A DNA stretch of 64,000 nt from Acholoe squamosa (taxonomy: Eukaryota; Annelida; Polychaeta; Phyllodocida; Polynoidae), in assembly GCA_949317995.1 (NCBI GenBank), contig OX439040.1, positions 22,687,830 through 22,751,829 on the forward strand. The letters are read 5' to 3'. Position 1 is the stretch's first letter. Each line of letters opens with the position of its first letter. This document shows positions 1 to 14,586 of the stretch, piece after piece. The notes beneath the pieces were generated by a model, which was not told the origin of the DNA, ran no database searches, and saw only the letters and a list, made by a program, of their open reading frames with translations. The position numbers and the translations under genes were made by a program.

Positions 1-770
1 ACATAGTGGAATAAATAGGTAAAGAATGGCGAATAGAAGACATTGAAAAATAAAGAAGGGTGAAAAATAATCAGGGATTAACGGAGCGGTAGTATAGGTA
101 AGGCGGCAAATCAAAGTGGGAAGAAAACTAAAATGGCTCCTGGGGGCAATGGCCTTGTGAGGTTTTACTGAACATTTACAAGACAGAGAAAAGGAGAGAC
201 TGTAGTTCATAACATTTTACAGAAAGCTACCCGACTTTCAACACAACAGCAATAAGGCTGCCTCCTAAGTAATCGTACGCATGTGGTAAATTTTCGCCCT
301 TTCGGCATGAAATACAAATTTCTTTCATTTCCACCTACTTGTGCTGGAGACAGCAAATAAATGTACACCTAGGAACAGAGAATTCTGATCACTTGATTTT
401 ATCTTTTCTTTACAGAACTGTGCATAAGTCTGCAACTGCAATGTCCTAACTCCATGTTAATAAAAAAGCACCTATGTAGTTAGTGTTTCAAGCCTGCAAA
501 ATGTAGCCAAAGTGTTGCGTATCTAACATTAGTATCATACATAAACCGTTTTTGGCATGGACCACCTTAGCAATAACAATCAGCAGCCTGATATGCGTTT
601 TTATATTGATAGCATGACTGATGTTGTCTGGTTGGTGCAGATATGGTTAGAAGAGTATCTGAAGATGAGTGGTTGGGACAGGCGTCCTACGGCTGTGGGG
701 CTACTAATACAATTTGGCCATGGGCGGTGGTCGTATGGCTTCCCTCAGTCCCACATGCTGGTCTGTCAGT
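1..770. other. Non-coding host DNA
   Basis: No convincing gene, RNA or repeat is visible. The only open frames are short and show no domain or exon structure. Confidence 0.5.
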
Positions 771-797
771 GGGGGGTGGGGGGGGGGTGGGGGGGGT
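771..797 (+). repeat. G-rich tract, quadruplex candidate
   Basis: Runs of G of six or more, separated by single Ts, fill this stretch. Four or more G-runs this close together fit a G-quadruplex consensus. No gene start lies directly next to it, so a regulatory role is not shown. Confidence 0.6.
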
Positions 798-960
798 GAA
801 GAGGAGGGGTAGACAATATGTACCTGGCAAGATGTTCTATGGTTGCAGTTCCACCCATGAGTTCGACGTATGTGCATGCAAGAGAAACTTCTCAAGTGTT
901 TGTCTTTCCTGACATGCATGCATATATGACGAAGATGTCTTTCTACTGGAGCAGTGTGTG

Positions 961-1061
<101 letters not shown>

Positions 1062-1289
1062 TACAGGGTGGAAGGGAAGGGACTGACTGGCTTAACTTTT
1101 TTGTTGCTGTGACTATATGGGTGAGGACTAGTCTTTGATAGGATTGAAATTTAAAGGAGGTGGGGGGAGGCAGTAGAATGGGATGTCAGTGGCAAATTGA
1201 GGGGAGGAGATTGGAGCTTTTCTGAAAGTTGGGATGAACAACTGCAGAACTGATGTGAGCTGGGAGAGGGGGGTTAGCATGGGGGTGGG

Positions 1290-1580
1290 GGCGCACCCTG
1301 GAGGTGTGAGCCGGGTAATTGGGGGTGACGTCCGGCTGCGACCCCGGGGTAGGCTGCAATATGTCGGCGCCGGGGGATCCTGAGCCGGGCAGAAAGCCGG
1401 AACGTAGCCGTAATTGATTTGGCGGCATTTGCATTCAGGAATACCATCAAATAACGATGCGTCTCCGGCTACACCGACACCCGCCCACCTTACACGCCCT
1501 GCCCCGCCCAGGGACCACACACAGCCGGTCAGGGCGGCCATCCTCGGCCAATACTGACCGCCTGATCCAGCCTGATCCAC
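1290..1580 (-). promoter_or_regulatory. CpG-rich patch with possible first exon
   Basis: This stretch is much richer in CpG than its surroundings. On the minus strand an ATG at 1539-1541 sits in a strong context (A at -3, G at +4) and opens a frame that starts MAALTGCVW and stays open to 1128. The frame crosses possible donors near 1490 (minus-strand AG/GTGGGC). The inferred peptide resembles no family I recognise. CpG enrichment plus a good start fits a host first exon, but the downstream part of the frame is low-complexity and could be chance. Confidence 0.25.
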
Positions 1581-1581
1581 C

Positions 1582-4500
1582 CGCTAGTTGGACACCCTAG
1601 TGCTGAGGGAGATTGGGGCAGGGGGTGAGGGAGGAGGGACAGGGAGGGAGGGTAGGGTGAGGGCTAACCCTACATCTGGTACTGAGAGGGAGATAGATCT
1701 CTTTTGGCTAGGCAAATAGGATAGCATGAGTCAATGGTTGAAGGTATGGCAGAAGTGTGTGATGAATGAATTCTTCGGGTGGTCGATGTACACGTGTAAA
1801 ACTGTTTCAAGTCACTGGAGATGGAATTTATGAATTTATGGACAGTTATTTGCCTTAAACTTCTATACGCTCTCTTTTGATTTTGCTTGATTCTCCTCAT
1901 CATAGCCTTCTAATTTCAGGAATAAAAAAAAGAACTATTTATTTCAGGAATATTTAACCTCCCCACACCTTCCCTTGTTCGGAGTACACATTAACAAAGA
2001 GATATACCCTGTATTGACTGTGTTAGTCGTCAATACAAAAAGGTCAACTTAGGTGCTTTTGTAAGTGATGCAAATATGTAGGAAGTATAAAAAAAAGTCA
2101 TACTGGTGGAGTGTTGGTCACTACTGATTCAAGTTATTCCTGTCCATTCTTGTTATTACCTCATAGTTTATCACACAAAAAATGCCGACATTGTGTGTAT
2201 AGATGGAATATTTCTACCAGGGATGCTACCCATTGCCATAGTCAACTGTCAGTTGTGATTTACAACAGAAGCAGAATCGATTCCTCCAATCGCATAATGG
2301 CGGACCGACATGGCCACAAATTGCGGCCTGACCCGCCGGACGTTTGGGCTCGTTTGTTTGCTTATCCCTGCAACACCAACCCCTATACCCGACCCCAATT
2401 TGGATGATACTCGACATACATAACATATATAGGCAGCCTGGATGCCACCCTCCCTATATGTACCGTACAATGGTTGCTGGTTGTATTGAGGGTGGGCTCC
2501 GGCCATACACATAACCCCTACACTGTATCGAATCACAGATAGCGGTGAGGAATGGTGGCAGTCCCTGATTTGGCATACTGCTTAAATTTAACCCTTTAGG
2601 GACATAATTCATCCTGCTCTTAAAAAGATTGCATGGTGTATATGCCTTTGGTGTCATAATTGGTGATTATTCAGCAATAAATCAGCATTGCTGTCCTGAG
2701 GAATAACTCGCCATTTTGCCCCCCTCCCCCTGTGATTACTTACCCAATGCCGTGATGGTTGGTACCATGTAAGCATCACATAGCATAGCACCGATATAAT
2801 AAATGAATATAAATCTTTAAGCACCATTTGTCAACTTCAAAGGATTAACCAAGCTGTAAAGCTATGTTCACTAAGAATGAAATATGCTACTTAAACACTG
2901 CTACCTAGACCTGGATCCTATTAACCCGGAACGTGCCTCAACATAATTTGGCCAGATTATTTGCTTAGCAAATCCCAATACATGACAGATAGCTGACAAA
3001 GTTGTATCATAAATGACGCTGCAAGAGAGGCGATTGGAAAATACTCTATGGATATTATCGGCTTCTAGTGGTCGATGCTCAGTAAATTGTCAGTGATACG
3101 ACAACACTTTATTTGCCATTGTGGCAGTATGTTCTCCAGTTTAGTCCTTTTAACCCCCATTAATTTCCACCAATAAATATGATATAGGTGCAGACAAATG
3201 AGGCGATATGGCTAATCAATCACACTGCCAACCAATTTATTCAGTCGTACAATATCGACGTGTCTGATATGTTTGATAACTCAAATTATAGCTTGACCTC
3301 AATTAATACAATCGTTGACTCCAGATTTATGGGAAATGATGATGAATGGCGCTATTTTTGTACTCTCGTCTATTGTTACAGATCATCATCATTGTAGACT
3401 TATTTGGCGTCCTTTATAGCTTCACGTAAAACATTGAATTACTATGCTAACGTCGGTATTATGCAACTTACTTGTCAATGTTTCAAGTAGACATTTTTCC
3501 TTCCCTAAGGAAGACAAATAGTTTGTGCTATATCTTGAAAGGGTAGTAGCATACGAAACAGGACGACTTCATCAGGTGATAGCCTGCCACTACATCCTTT
3601 CTGGTTATGAATAGAAACTCAGTACTCAGTATTTCCTCTTATATTGGAACTCTGTAATGGAGTTTAGAGTTATATGACAAAGCAAATCCCCCGAATTATC
3701 ATCAGCCTATCAATTTGTGCTCCTCTCAGCACCTTCCCATTTTGCCACAAAGGCTGCACAAGATTCAAAATGTATGTAGGGACTTAAAATCTTAAGTCTA
3801 TTTGCAATTATCTCCCACTATCCCATCTATCAAACTTCATGTAGGGACGTTCACTTATATCCAATTTCAGATATCATACAATATGATAAAAATCAGTCTT
3901 GAGCTGCTGTCCCTTCTGGAAAGATTTATCTTACAGGCAATTATTAATGATTGCCTAGATATATTTGAAGAGATATCCATAAAGAGAGTTGGGGTCGAAA
4001 TAAGGAGTGGAGAGATGGGGCTTTGTTAATGGTGAGATGACGACCAGAGTTATTAGCTAAAGCTTTGAATGCCGCACAGCACATTAAGTATTGGTCTATT
4101 TGGTTACATTATAAATATGCATGAATGCAGCCCTGCAGGCTACATTCATGCATCATTCCAACCCTATGGGGTTGATACACTCATAACTGCATTGGCGCAT
4201 CTTGAGGGTAAGGAAGCATGAATTTGAGGCATCAATGGGCTCATTTATAAAGAGTTGGTGTGAATGGAATATCATCAGACAGGAGTAGTGAGTGATCCCC
4301 CCTCCCACTTCCAGACTTATCGTGCCACATTTATGAAGTAAAGGGAGAGAGATGCCGAGAGAAATATATGGAAATATTTCAACGTCAGAACAATCTACTC
4401 TCCCGTCCCTGCCATTTATATCTATAAAAAGCGGGGATAAAAGTATGCAAAAATACTTTCATGAGCCTAATGGAAGAGCAAGCCCTGGCACTGCTACTTT

Positions 4501-7500
4501 CCTTCCTATATCCATTAGTGATTAGCAGTAGTTTTAGTACTTGCTAGTTATTAGATTATTATAACATAAGGGCATCCAATCGTGATTGCTTTTGGCACTA
4601 TGAGTGGATTTGTCAAATAAATATAAAAGTAAGCCTATAAATACGGAAAGAGCCTTTTTCAGAGTGACTGTGGACGCTTATATAGGCAGCATGTGATGGC
4701 ATAATTAGGTGGGGACAGATTTACTGGGTCAATTTCCTCATCCTGAATATAAACGAGGGCATCAAAATTTATCACTAGCAGAATTACGATCCATGGGGCC
4801 TTAGCACAGCCTGACAGCCCTGGGGCAGTAACTATGGTTACAGGACGCCAGGGGTCACCACTGTAGTCACGTGAGGGGTGGGGATGCTGGTACCCAGTTA
4901 TGCTTAACCCTTTAAGGAGGGTATGAAGCCTTACATTTTCCATGTTAACTTGCCCCTATGTATGGTGCATCACTGGCATTGTATACCGCACTAGTTACTG
5001 CATAAAGTAACTTAGCCATTGTTGTATCGTGGCAAGACGTTGAGAGCATCTCAACCAGGGTCGACATGATGCACAAATGTATCACCGAGTTGATTTTTAA
5101 ACGTGTCTCATAAAAGGAAAACTATCTATGTCTCTCCCTGAGAGAAAGTAGGAAAGTCGCATGAGAATTTATAATTATGTTAACTCAATTGACCATAATA
5201 ACATTTGATATTGTCTGTGTCATCTGAAAGTGAGCACTACAGAGTTGGTGAAATGCCTCAAGGTTTCAGGAACATCTCAATATGATGCACCAATTTAACC
5301 CCAGCGTGTAGCTTACCAGAGTTGTATCAGTTTATCATATTGACCCTTAATGGTCTCACAGTGCATTAAATTACTATGCGACCATTAAATGTTTGGCTGA
5401 CATTATTTCATGGTCAGCAATTCTGCCATTACACCATAATGGAAATTGCTGTGTTTTTGTTTTACTTGAATGACACGCATGTAGCGTTAAAGACACTTGT
5501 CCAGTCCACAATAACAATTTCTTATAACTCCCTGTCCATTATGTTAAAAGTACTCTTACTAACTCCCCTGCCGACGATATGCATAACCGCCATGTCTGAA
5601 ATGACTCGTGTCTGCAATTGTCGCCATTTTTTTGTAACCTGTGGATTATTGTTTGCGCTTGACACTGACAGCACCAAAATGAAACGACCAAATGAAAATG
5701 GCGCCCAAGGAAAACATGGTTGCTTGTGTATTGTTTGTGCGCGGGGATGTGTCAGCATTGTTGCATGATGGGGGATGGGGTGGTTTAAAATGGGGTCATG
5801 GCATTGTGAGAGCAATAAAATCAAGGTTTGTTGTTGGAAAGAAAGGTATTGTGAAAATGTGTGTCAGAGAGAAAAAAACTGCTGCATTGTTGAGTTACTG
5901 TGGCCAGACCGGTGACTGGGCATGAGTTATAGCAGTGCTTAAAGGAGTGTTCATTTTTCAACCAGGGGATGGTGGTTTTGTGTGTTTAGTGTAATAGTCT
6001 TTACAGCAGGGGTATTTTTACCCCTTTTCAGCAAAGGTAAGCTATGCAAAGCTTGGGTGGGGGTGAAGTGGTCAACCGTCTGCAAAAGGGCTCCAAGGAT
6101 TTCAGCATCCTCTAGCGAGAACTTGTCATCAGGCCACCCCGTTTTTCATGGTGGCATCACACAATGCTGATATGCTAATTAAGGCCCAGTTGCAGACCAG
6201 TTTATATACCTGGCGCCAAACAATGTGCCTCTGAGAACCAAATTGGGAATATTGTTTGCCAAATTGTGGCTAAAATCGACAACAGACTTTTCTAAGCAGT
6301 TTTGGCTTATGCCAGTGCCTTACATACAGGGGCATACAGGATTGCCCCCAAAAGTACATAAGATTTCTATTCTCTTTTTTTTTTCTTTCTCTTAGCCAGT
6401 CAAACTCGAGAGGTCTCTTGTTGAGAAGCAAAGTTCTTTTTCAGTACCCATCTAAAGTGAACCCTATTAACAAGGCATGCCAAATTGTAGCCATCACGGC
6501 CATGTCAGCCGTTATCCTTACCCCACCATACCTGCAGTGGCCACCCCTGGGTAGGAAGGATAAATGACCTCAGGCCACCAGTCTTGGTGGAGATAGCTAT
6601 CCTAGAACACAGCCATAGTATAAAGTTGGCCTATACATTGGCCCTGTGTCAGCCCCATCCCTAGCCTCATCCCAACAGGACGACACATCATTGTGGTGCA
6701 GGAGGGGTCCATGGTGGTCAGGGGGAGGGGTCAGGAGTCAGAGGGCGGGGTGGGGAGAGAGGGGGAGGGTTCTTAGAGCTATAGAGCCAAATGGCAAGAG
6801 AAGGTGACTCTCAATCTTCAAGATGTCTCATCATTTATTTTAGTAAATTGCTCATGGAGTTGTCTCTAAGTGATATTCACAAGAAATCTTGTATCGGATA
6901 ATGTATAATGATGTCGGGTCGAGATGTTCTTTTTAATATTGTGATCCTCGATGACATTGATGAAGAGATAACGAAGAGATAACTCAAGAACCCGTAGATA
7001 CAATTTTTATGTCTTTATTGCGTAGGCTTAGCAATTGATGTTTCATCATGAACAATGCTTCTCGCTTGGCTAATGATGATGATACACATTTCCATTGTAA
7101 GATATACCATACCATACTTACAATATAATAAATAAGGCTTTCCATCCTGTGATGATGATCTCCATCGTGCACTCTAGTATTACCATAGGAAATCTATGGT
7201 TCCAGGCATGTCATGCCTGTATGATAAATTAATCTATTAGGTACAACACAAAATGCTGCATGGTTATGATGTTGTACACCAGAAGGTGGTGCTATACAAC
7301 CTACGTCTGAGCTGGATGATAGTCAGGGCTGCTACTGGCTCCCCTACTGGAAGAATGGATATCCTATCCCATGGGCCTGCTAGGTCTGGTTTATACTGGA
7401 ATGAACTGGTCTGTGGGCCTCACTATGGGATAATTCTGTATGATGGTCATCATTCATAATGGCTGTCCTGCGTAATGGTTATCCTGCATAATGGTTACTT

Positions 7501-10500
7501 CCCATATACTGTTTATTCTATGTTGTATATTCTGGACTGTGATGATAGGGTCTATGTATTAGTCGTTTTAATAGGGTCCTAATCATAGAGAAAGGTGAAA
7601 TATGGGTGGTTAATAAGTGGTGGTGATAATTATATAGAGATTACTATATGGTGGGATTTATAGTGAATTTACAATACCAAGGCTAGAGCTAGGTTCAGAA
7701 AGCTCTAGACAATTGATGTCATCAACCAAGTGCTCTAGCCATCGTTAGAACATGGCTTGGCAAAGATATGGTACTTTATCCTCAATGCTGCATTCTGATT
7801 GTCTGAGTGACCGTGCATTATCTTTATGGATAATGCACCCCCAGTACATGAAGTTAGTTTCAAGTGGCTGATGTGTGATTTTTCTGTGTCATATCTGGGA
7901 TACAGCACTTGGTCATGGTCGTGGTCATGCTTTAGACTGTATTGAGACGTCTCAGGGCGGGCCTATAAGGCCCCTTTTAAGCATTTTAACGATCACTTAA
8001 AAATGTTATAACCATAGCTATTTAAGCATTACATGCGTATACACTGATAGTCCGCAATTTTCGTAAATGAATGTCAATCAAATAATCATCGTTTGGATAT
8101 AATGAATAAGAAGGAACATGTACAATTATTCGGTTGGAGCTGCTCACAAACTTGTCAGCATTATGTGGAACAGTCTTACCATGAAAAGTCATCCTTTCTT
8201 GCAGCATGGGTCTATAGACTAGGCCAGTCATCAGGCTGAGTGAAACAACACTTCCTCTATCTGTTATCCCATACTGTCATATTTACCCCGACCCATCCCC
8301 ACTGGACCGATCTGTACCCAGCCTCCAGCTCCCTCGGGCTTCCCCCAGGCTATTTGGGCACACAGGGAGGCCTTCCAGTTAATGGAAACACCTAATGGAC
8401 GGCTGGGGATCTGTATATGTATATTCCATAGCTACAAGAGTAATCAAAAAGGCTACTTCTTTGTCTAGTATACTTCTATTATTGGCTAGAGACATTCACA
8501 TGACCTTCTGGGATATAAATTGTATTCAAGAACTTTGGGTACTCTTTGGCTATTGAAATTGGATGTTACCAAATGAATCTAGCAAAGTCTATGGAGGGAG
8601 TATTCTTCCATCCCTGATATTCTGTACAATCTAAAGAGTAATTCATATGTAGCCTATTGCCAATGCAGTGAGCTACTCCCTAGTAATAAGATGACTACCG
8701 AGCAGGTCGTTGTTTGTGGCTTCATCTTGGACAAGGTGTGTGGTAATCCCCATTTTTTTCTCATTGATCACTCTGTCATTTGCTTCACAATCAATATAAA
8801 ATGAGCAGTTCACTAAATTACTTACATAATAAGGTGTTGAGCAACTCTTCCTACAGCAGGCTACACGATTCAATGATATCTACCCTGCTATAGAGCTTTT
8901 CATGAAGGTAGGCGTTGGTGATATTCAATGTTGTTGGCGGCCTTGATCATAAGAGTGTTGGGGGTGGATTATTTGGTGCCTGTGCGGCCCTGGTGTCTGT
9001 TATCCGGGTATTAGGCGCTGGTTGCCCGTGTGTTCCATGTCCCTGAGTCGTTTGTATGCTGGTCCCCACCCGGTATGAGCTGCTCCGAGCACAAGGGGCG
9101 GAACACATGACCTGTGTCAAGGACAGCCATTAGTTACTCAGAGATTGTTGGGAAGGGAAAGATTTCAGTTATTGTTACACATTTACAACGCACAAACCTT
9201 GCTGGTTGAGATACGTATTATAGATGGTTTAAGATGGGTTAACTCTCGTAAGTAGTGCATGAAAAGTGACCTAAAGTGTAGGTTTATGTCGACAGTCTTG
9301 GCATACGAAATTAGTCACAGTGTATGGGTATACTTTCATATTGTATTCATTTTTTCGAGCTATGTGAGAATCACTCTAAATGAACGAAAAAAATGGGTAA
9401 ATTAAAATCACATAACGAGGCCATAACCCAGCTAGCACTCAAGGAGCTTTTCCGAAATGCTCAAAAAGAAATCCCTGACATCTTGGTCGGTTTTGCCAAG
9501 TCAGATCCAGTATTGGTATTGCACTTAAAATAAGCGGTCTTTTCAGTACGTTGTTCAGAATTTATGCTGGTATTAAGGTAGTTTTGTGTGTAGTTAACAA
9601 GCGTCCTCAGGTTCACTTTGACAAAGGCCTACTAAACACCTTCTTAATCATTTAAGGGCCGCTTGATGCCTACAGGTTCATGAATGTACATTGGTTGTTA
9701 TGATGCACGTCGTAATGGGTCTGCTCGCCAGCACTGCATTTGTACATCACACTGACTTTCAAGGGATGTATCAACTCATAGGTTCGGCATGATACATGAA
9801 TGCAGCACCGATATGTTACTCACTTGGGCAGAGTTTTGAATGCCTCACGAAGATCAAAGAACACGTTACATTAACAATGTGGCCGGTAAATGGTTAAACC
9901 CAGTTCAAAAGAATAACAGGCATAAACACAGTCCACCAAAAAGCACATTTTATCACCAGTGTGAACTGATAGGCTGTCACCTTTCTTTGACGTGCCAAGT
10001 GAAGGAAAACATGAACATGAGCATTCCCACGAGATGGCATTGGCAGGGCATGGAGGAGAACAAAACCAATCCTAAATGAACTCGAACATCTCAATATTAA
10101 AATATTTTGAGAGGTGCTTCTTCATCGCTGTCTGGGAGAACGGTCTCAGACAAAACATCAGCTTGACTCGTTTGGAGATTCCTCTCTTTCCTTCTCTTTC
10201 CCAGAATGTGAATTAATTGCCCTGTTGGGTTTTGACGGATGGATTGGGACACTCCAGGGTTTGATAAAAGATGACGGCAAGGAAATTCTTTATGTGAGTG
10301 GTTGATTGATTTGACGGGGCATTGTTTGTGTGCCTTGATTTCTGATCCAGGATCGGGAGCCGTCCTGTCATCTCTCTATTGCTAACCATGCAACCATCCC
10401 TGCCCGCCTCCAATCCCTTGTCATACTAAGTGGAAATCTAGTTTATATGTGTTACGTGTCCTCTTTGGGTAGAATAATGATACCACAGGCAGTGCTTTCT

Positions 10501-13500
10501 CCAGAATTTTGGGTGGACTGTCCCCTGCCTTTAGGATCATGAAAGGATGCATGTATTCAATACTGTGTGGCTTCTCATCATTCCCAATATATTTATCCAC
10601 CAGATATATTATTTATCCACCCCCCCCTAAAAAACAAACAAAAACCAAACAGACTAGGTTGTCATTCCTCTCTAGGAAATGTTCTCAGCTCAACATAGAA
10701 TGATTCTAATCATTTACGATACAATAATACATACTTAAGACTAATATGTCGCTCGTACAGGACACATCTACACGGGGTAGACCACTCAGTACGACTGTCC
10801 CTACACACAGTGAGCTACCCATAGGTTTAGGACTAATCAAAGGCCGAGCAGCTCACAAGATACATCAATTATCACGCAGTAATTAATGAGTTTGGCCCCT
10901 GTTTAAATGCCCCTGTTTCTGGATGTTTGACCCTCGTGACCTTTAAGCCCTGAACCCAGCAAGTACTAAATAAATGGGCTGCTCCCTTTTCCGACAAACC
11001 CCAGTCACTTTGTTACCAAGGTTACCACTCATCTCCCCTGTCTCCACCTCTTCCCAAAGTGTCAGGTCACCATAGCAACGGTGTTGTTGCATTAGAAGGC
11101 GGGAAGAGGAAGTAAACGAGCTCACGTGAACTCCCCCATGTTTACTTAATGATTGTGAATTACACTAACTATTCTGTCAGTGGGCCATTAGGAAATGGAA
11201 TCGGAAATGGACGAGCTGCTCCGTTAATTCTTTCGATTTCTGGAATTTCAGAATTTTCGGACTTACATCACGTCTCCGCACTTAAACTACCAGTTGGGGG
11301 ATGAGCACTGAAAAGGATGTGCCAATGTTGACAAAATAAAAGCCAGATTCTAGCAAAAGGCATCAAGCATAGACACCGACCTTCCCGCATTACGGGACAC
11401 TGTGCCTTTGTCTGTAAGATGTGATCCTGTGTGGGACCTATATATAGATCTGGGTTGTCTCACACTGACTACAGTCCAGCCTAAACAGTCCTGACCAGAC
11501 AGGGGCCTTGTGTCCTCTCTCTTCCTCCAGTCTCACCCAGACCTGGGTTATACATGTACGTAGTCCTCTAAGGGCCGGACAGTGTATCTGTGGATTCATG
11601 TACATAGTCTCAAGATTCAGATAGACGGTTTTAGAAACGGATGTTTTGAACTGGCCAATTAGAGAGCTGGATTTGGGGCACATTATGCTGTAGAAACCTG
11701 GGCTATAAAAGTATCATGCTTCTAAATTGAATAGAAACCTTTGTGGTGTCCTTACAGGATATACATAATCGAGGAGTAAAAGGTTCGAAGTATTTCCTGA
11801 CTACTTTACCTGGGAGACTTCACTGTATGGCTCCTGGTGTAGAGAATATGGCCTATAGCTCTAGGGTCAAATGGATAGATATCTATGCAGTAGTTATATC
11901 AGTTGGCCTTTAGGAGTCCCTGCCAAGACCAATTTACCAGTCTCTATCTTTGCATATATGACTATCAATTAAAAGAGCAGCTTGGCCTCCTCAGGACTTT
12001 CCGAAAAGATGGGAGGAAAAGAAATCTCGAACTATGACGAAATGTGAGAAAGTTTTCAACTATAGCTTCGTCTCATGTTATCGCTCATAGCACAGACGTT
12101 TTGCCACTGTTGCTCATGCATATTCATCGCCAGGTGTATACAGAAAGGAAGAAGAAAGTGTATATTGAGGGGGGGGGGGGTGTCAGCCCCCTCACATAGT
12201 CAGATGAGAAGTTGTCAGTGATAGATAGCTGTTTTGTAGCCGTGCTAACATATTGGTCCTGGCCACGCTCGTTCAATGCATGCTAAAGCAGCCTAATATG
12301 ATGAAAGCTTTAATCTGTGGCGAGCTGCTCTTTTTAACCCCTCACTGGGATCCACACCAGTCGTGGGCAATTCATTCTGCCTCTCCTCCTACCTACCTAG
12401 CCCCCTTTACAAGCATCTTGTTCTTTTAAGGATGGCCTAGACAGTGCTTCAAGTTTCCTGTTTAGGTATTGTCACCATGGACCAGGCAAGTGCTTAAGAG
12501 TTCCTATCTAGCACTGTTGCATCATACCAAAGTGATGGAGCCAGTTATTCAAAGGGTTACGGAAATCTTTTTAGCTAAGTGACCTGTGGCCACTATACAC
12601 AACAAAAATGCAATTTTCCCAAAAATGGGAATTTCTTTACGTGATATCAGCGCTGCAATTATTCATCAGGGCCGCAATCATACATCATGATAACAAAGGG
12701 AATTGAAGCACTTATACAGCACTTTAAGACATACAGATACATCTTCCTATCTATAGACCCTGCCCCAGCTTCCCCTTTAGTGTTATCTCTGTTATTGTTA
12801 TTATTGACCTGTGTCACTATAGTAGCTGGAGTTGCCATGACTACTTTCCCGTTATATACCGTTGCCATGACGACACTTGGAAGCCATGCTAGGGTTGTCA
12901 CAATGCCAAGTACACTTGTTACTGAGAGACACCAAGAATATTTCTCTGAATTAGGTTGTGAATTAGGTTGAATTAGATTATCACACTGTGATAACTAAAT
13001 ACCTAATGCCGCATATAGCTCTAGTAAAAAAAAGTGGGAAAACATGTGTTCTGAATCTTATCTATGGGTATCAAATATTTACTTTCAGTGCACTTTTGAA
13101 CATGCAATTTAACTCCCAATACTGAATAACTGCTTCTACTTTTTTCAATGAATAATTCAGATGTCCTCCCCACTTATACAGACTTTACACAGGCAAGCAG
13201 GCTTGCCGGGGTAACCATACTAGGTCGTTTGATATCATATCCAAATCTCATTATGCTGAAGGTAAATCAATACTGGGTATACTCTGGCCCCTGTGGGGAC
13301 ACTTTGATACATGGGACACTCTCCAAGCATGTATTATTTTATACAAATTCTATTATGCTGAAGTGTAAAATCAATAGAATGTAGCGGTTTGCCTTTAGGG
13401 AGTTATGATCTATGTGATGGTGTAGTAATGTGTACGGGTGGGGTCCATGATAAGATAACAGGTGCTGGAGGCTGGGGATGGGGCAGGCAGGGCTAGTTAG

Positions 13501-13532
13501 AAACCAAGGTGGCCTTGATAGATTAATCCTGC
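1582..13532. other. Long gene-poor host region
   Basis: No exon, RNA gene or complete transposon could be supported over about 12 kb. The sequence is AT-rich with short homopolymers (for example the G-run at 12171-12180). It holds scattered fragments of a dispersed repeat built around GCATGAATGCAGCCC (near 4116 and 9787), often next to words such as TTAACCCTTTAAGG (2588, 4904). It reads as intronic or intergenic DNA. Confidence 0.5.
4116..4200 (+). repeat. Dispersed GCATGAATGCAGCCC repeat fragment
   Basis: Contains GCATGAATGCAGCCC followed by an inverted relative (CATTCATGCATC) and a short CCCTATGGGGTT palindrome. Related words recur near 9787, 14063, 39893, 44226 and 58088, so this is one copy of a degenerate dispersed family. 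Its ends are not clear. Confidence 0.4.
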
Positions 13533-13604
13533 ATTTGATGTATGATGTTTTAACAACTGATACATGACAGCGACAAATGGGCATTAAAACATCATACATC
13601 AAAT
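13533..13604. repeat. Perfect 21-bp-arm hairpin
   Basis: The arm at 13533-13553 is the exact reverse complement of 13584-13604, with a 30-nt loop. It lies directly beside a larger fold-back at 13648-13797, so both may belong to one palindromic mobile element. Confidence 0.8.
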
Positions 13605-13647
13605 ATTTATTTAAAAGCATTTTAACCCTGTAGGCCATGACATAAAT

Positions 13648-13797
13648 GCAAATGTCCATTCCAGGGAATAAATTTGCATTGTATTCACCTTGGTGAGGCC
13701 TGTCTGCATTGAACTCCGCCTATAACGCGTCGTTAAATACGGACAGCCTCACCTCGGTGAATACATACAAATTTATTCCCTGGTCATGGATATTTGC
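13648..13797. mobile_element. Fold-back element, ~58-bp arms
   Basis: The arms at 13648-13705 and 13741-13797 are near-perfect reverse complements, starting GCAAATRTCCAT and sharing CCAGGGAATAAATTTG and TATTCACC. They surround a 35-bp loop containing ACGCGTCG. The size and structure fit a hairpin MITE or fold-back transposon. No target duplication was clear, so the superfamily is unassigned. Confidence 0.65.
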
Positions 13798-14333
13798 TTA
13801 TTTATTATCGTATCTCCATCAACAACCAACCCTAAAGGCATGGTTAATAATACAATGTATATATTCACATTACCCCTTAAACCCATGATATATCTACTAC
13901 ATATATCAGGGCTATATATTTCTGCACCAGGATAACTCTCTGAGAGAGTGTCATCACTTTAAGTGCAAAATCTACCAAAATCAGAAGAAACGCACGTAGG
14001 TTTATAGCATTTTCCGACGCACACACCCCATATATTTTGATGGATTTGGGCCTTTAGGGGCTGGCATCATGCACGAATGCATCCTCTTATCTGCGACTTA
14101 GAACTTGTCAGGGCTGTACGAGTTTATGCATCATGACGATAAATGGTTTATGAAGCAGCACTGAAAAGTCCAGAGGAACTATGTGACATAATACCTTTGG
14201 TCAGGAATGTTTACAGAATTAAAGCATCAGATTTTAGGTATACCAATCTCTGTTAACTATTGCAATAATGTTATCACATTACTGTAGTCAATAGACATAA
14301 TACTCATGTTGAATGATTCTGCCTTTTTAAACC
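13798..14333. other. Non-coding host DNA
   Basis: No gene is seen. A degenerate copy of the GCAYGAATGCA dispersed repeat lies near 14063-14085. Confidence 0.5.
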
Positions 14334-14466
14334 GCATCAGACACATATAAATTGTTTCATCATGCGAATGATACATAAGTTGTATTCGGTACTTATTTCG
14401 GCATCAAGATGCATATAAATTGTTTCCTCACGCAAATGACACATGAGTTGTATTCGGTGCTTAAAT
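14334..14466 (+). repeat. 68-bp tandem duplication (2 copies)
   Basis: The unit starting GCATCA and containing CATATAAATTGTTTC and GTTGTATTCGGT occurs twice with a period of 68 bp and a few substitutions. It ends about 115 bp from the retroelement insertion point and has no clear link with it. Confidence 0.8.
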
Positions 14467-14582
14467 ACAATATAATCCCAACAACGGTGAACAAAAGGCC
14501 CAGCTACATAGACAATTGGAAAACCTTCTGATTATATCCTTAACAAATTGCTAGGGAATGATGAATGTTTGAAATCCCCTTG

Positions 14583-14586
14583 GTAT
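14583..14586. repeat. Target-site duplication GTAT (left)
   Basis: GTAT precedes the left LTR and is repeated at 31671-31674 directly after the right LTR. A 4-6-bp duplication is what integrase of Ty3/gypsy elements normally makes. Confidence 0.85.
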
